From NCBI GenBank assembly GCA_030634505.1, contig DAOWAQ010000117.1:1-6454 (forward strand): a stretch of DNA of 6,454 nucleotides. Reading direction: 5' to 3'. Of this stretch, positions 5,094 to 6,454 are shown piece by piece. Position numbers and translations under genes: made by a program. The stretch comes from Calditrichia bacterium. GTDB lineage: Bacteria; Calditrichota; Calditrichia; JAJRVZ01. The notes under the pieces were generated by a model. It worked only from the letters and a program-made list of their open reading frames with translations, was not told the DNA's origin and ran no database searches. Position 1 is the stretch's first letter; each line of letters begins with the position of its first letter.

Positions 5094-5854
5094 GAAAAAT
5101 AAAATTTATTTACATATTTTTAATTTGTTTATCTTTGGGATTATTCGCCCAGAATGAACTCCCTGAAAAACCAATTTCCTGGGTAAGTGATTATACAAAT
5201 TTATTAAATAGTAATCAGGAAAAAATTCTCAACAACAAATTAGATGCTTTAGAAAAAGCGACCTCCACTCAATTATTTTTGGCAGTTTTTGATAGAATCC
5301 CTGAATCTTTTTACCTGGAAGATTTTGTCGTTAAGTTATATGAAAAATGGCGCCCCGGAAGAAAAAATGAGAATAACGGTGTGCTGATTGTTTTGTTTAC
5401 TGGGGAAAAGCAAATCCGGATTGAAGTTGGATATGGTCTTGAAGGTGTATTAACAGACATGCAAGCCGGTAGAGTTATTGAAGACGTCATGAAACCTGAA
5501 TTCAAAAAAGGTGATTATTTTTCAGGACTTAATAATGGTATAGATGTAATTATTTCTGCTGTAAAAGGTGAATACAAAATACCCGTTCAACGGAAATCGA
5601 GCCGGTCAAAAAAAACTAACTGGTTTTCTTTAATGGTTATATTTTTTATAATTATGAGTGTGCTCCGTCGATTCGGAGGAAGAGGAACAACTGTTTCCCG
5701 GAAAGGTAGTCGATATTCAAGAACTACGATGGCAATTCCATTCTTATTTTTAGGTGGAGGGGGCGGCGGATCATCCTTTGGTGGCGGGGGTGGAGGTTTT
5801 TCCGGTGGATTTGGTGGGCTTTCCGGCGGTGGCGGCGCAAGTGGATCGTGGTAA
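5090..5854 (+). CDS. TPM-domain secreted/membrane protein with glycine-rich tail (YgcG-like)
   Basis: The protein (254 residues) starts at TTG. No ATG occurs in frame before residue 124, and only this start gives the signal peptide (residues 1-20, cleavage likely after F-A20). The TPM domain covers about 29-160. It has V-S-D-Y-T-N-L-L (32-39), Y-x-x-W-R-P-G-R (84-91), N-N-G-V-L-I-V-L (95-102), I-R-I-E-V-G-Y-G-L-E-G-x-L-T-D (109-123) and a helical end (FSGLNNGIDVIISAV). A basic linker (KSSRSKK) precedes a membrane segment (178-192) and another hydrophobic stretch (215-221). A tail of almost pure Gly/Ser (222-254) ends G-A-S-G-S-W, which is typical of the family. The TPM domain is predicted to lie outside the cytoplasmic membrane. 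Some TPM proteins (plant TLP18.3) have phosphatase activity, and others act in photosystem or membrane-protein upkeep; the activity here is unknown. Coupling to LemA suggests a joint envelope role. Confidence 0.92.
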   Translation: MRKIKFIYIFLICLSLGLFAQNELPEKPISWVSDYTNLLNSNQEKILNNKLDALEKATSTQLFLAVFDRIPESFYLEDFVVKLYEKWRPGRKNENNGVLIVLFTGEKQIRIEVGYGLEGVLTDMQAGRVIEDVMKPEFKKGDYFSGLNNGIDVIISAVKGEYKIPVQRKSSRSKKTNWFSLMVIFFIIMSVLRRFGGRGTTVSRKGSRYSRTTMAIPFLFLGGGGGGSSFGGGGGGFSGGFGGLSGGGGASGSW

Positions 5855-5857
5855 AAT

Positions 5858-6415
5858 ATGATTAAATTAAAATCTGCGCTTAAAATTATTGTTGATTTCC
5901 TAGAGAATAAAACACTTCCATATATGATATTTGGGGGAGTTGCTAATAGTCTATATGGGTATTCAAGACAGACATTTGATATAGATGTAAAAATTATATT
6001 AGACATGGATAAAGAATGGTTAAACTTATATAGTGGTATTAAACAGATAGGAAAGATTTTACCTGATTCACCGAAAGATTTCTTCTTAGATACAAAAGTT
6101 TTACCGATTGAAGTTGATAAAGTGCGAGTAGACTTAGTTTTAGCAAATCTACCCTATGAAACCATTGCAGTTAAAAACAGTATTCTGTCAACCTTATACG
6201 GCGTGAAATGCAGGGTTTGTAAACCAGAAGATTTAATAATACAAAAATCAATATCAGAAAGACAAAAGGATTGGATAGATATTGCAGAAATAATAAAGAT
6301 TCAAAAAAACAATATGGATTGGGACTATATATTTAAAAACTGTGAACAAATCAGTGAGTTTTTATCTGATACTACAATTATTGAAAAAATCCGGAAATTA
6401 TCTGATGAGGAATGA
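5858..6415 (+). CDS. Nucleotidyltransferase (minimal NTase, AbiEii/DUF6036-like)
   Basis: This small soluble protein (185 residues) has the polymerase-beta-type NTase core. It shows G26-G27 with V-A-N-S-L-Y-G (28-34), then the acidic pair D41-I-D43, and a third Asp (D92) in V-R-V-D-L-V. These three carboxylates would hold the two metals. A C-terminal motif, K-P-E-D-L-I-I-Q-K (122-130) then R-x-K-D-W-x-D-I (135-142), is common in AbiEii-type and related toxin NTases and in orphan NTases of this size. The chemistry would be nucleotide transfer to an RNA, protein or small molecule; the target is unknown. It begins 3 bases after the TPM stop without a strong Shine-Dalgarno. Its base composition is more AT-rich (many ATA and TTA codons) than lemA, which suggests a later addition to the operon. 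Another reading frame starts within its last codons. Confidence 0.85.
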   Translation: MIKLKSALKIIVDFLENKTLPYMIFGGVANSLYGYSRQTFDIDVKIILDMDKEWLNLYSGIKQIGKILPDSPKDFFLDTKVLPIEVDKVRVDLVLANLPYETIAVKNSILSTLYGVKCRVCKPEDLIIQKSISERQKDWIDIAEIIKIQKNNMDWDYIFKNCEQISEFLSDTTIIEKIRKLSDEE

Positions 6416-6454
6416 ATTAATTGAATATAGAAATAAATTAAAAAAATTTAACAA
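6405..6454 (+). CDS. 5' end of a further gene overlapping the nucleotidyltransferase, cut by window edge
   Basis: An ATG at 6405 lies in another frame, within the last codons of the nucleotidyltransferase, and stays open to the window end for 16 complete codons. The visible peptide begins M-R-N-E-L-I-E-Y-R-N-K-L-K-K-F-N, a charged amphipathic helix. The 11-base overlap with the upstream gene and the absence of any other start argue for a coupled small gene, such as a partner of the nucleotidyltransferase. The stretch is too short to identify, and in AT-rich DNA an open frame of this length could occur by chance. Confidence 0.5.
   Translation, partial: MRNELIEYRNKLKKFN

Noticed and set aside
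5587..6006. Minus-strand frame of 139 codons with long proline runs
   Set aside because: It is the reverse complement of the glycine-rich tail of the TPM gene (GGN codons read as proline) and runs into the NTase. It has no ribosome site or domain.

Overview
The window is an AT-rich stretch of bacterial chromosome with seven complete protein genes and two that run off its ends. The only complete gene on the minus strand is a secreted orphan at 603-1217. The sequence alone does not fix the organism. AT-rich coding, signal peptides ending in F-A-Q (seen twice), a pyrophosphate-type phosphofructokinase, and a dispersed inverted repeat with TGTCATTTCGA ends together suggest a Gram-negative of the FCB group (Bacteroidota, Ignavibacteria, Calditrichota or a related candidate lineage). 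This is an inference, not an identification.

Layout. Positions 3-545 hold the 3' part of an alpha/beta hydrolase, which converges on the orphan secreted protein at 603-1217 (minus). A 186-base AT-rich divergent intergenic region follows. It carries a candidate extended -10 promoter and a 9-bp dyad in the leader of the phosphofructokinase gene (1404-2762). That gene ends in a strong intrinsic terminator (2767-2792). Next come two closely spaced genes, a MEMO-family protein (2880-3731) and an AMMECR1-domain protein (3734-4291). These are components B and A of the widespread but functionally unresolved AmmeMemoRadiSam system. The third component, a radical SAM enzyme, is not in the window.

A 205-base spacer (4292-4496) contains a complete MITE-like inverted repeat of about 73 bp (4373-4445). 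Its right end supplies the -35 hexamer of a plausible promoter for the next genes. Those are lemA (4497-5093), a TPM-domain protein starting at TTG and overlapping lemA by 4 bases (5090-5854), and a nucleotidyltransferase 3 bases further on (5858-6415). The 5' end of one more gene overlaps the nucleotidyltransferase stop and leaves the window.

How the genes work together. The phosphofructokinase is a stand-alone glycolytic gene with its own terminator. MEMO and AMMECR1 form a two-gene unit. LemA and the TPM protein are a recurrent membrane/envelope pair and are translationally coupled here. The nucleotidyltransferase and the gene overlapping it look like an accessory, possibly toxin-antitoxin-like, module appended to that operon. 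No tRNA, rRNA, CRISPR array, transposase or replication origin was seen. No gap between genes exceeds 300 bases.
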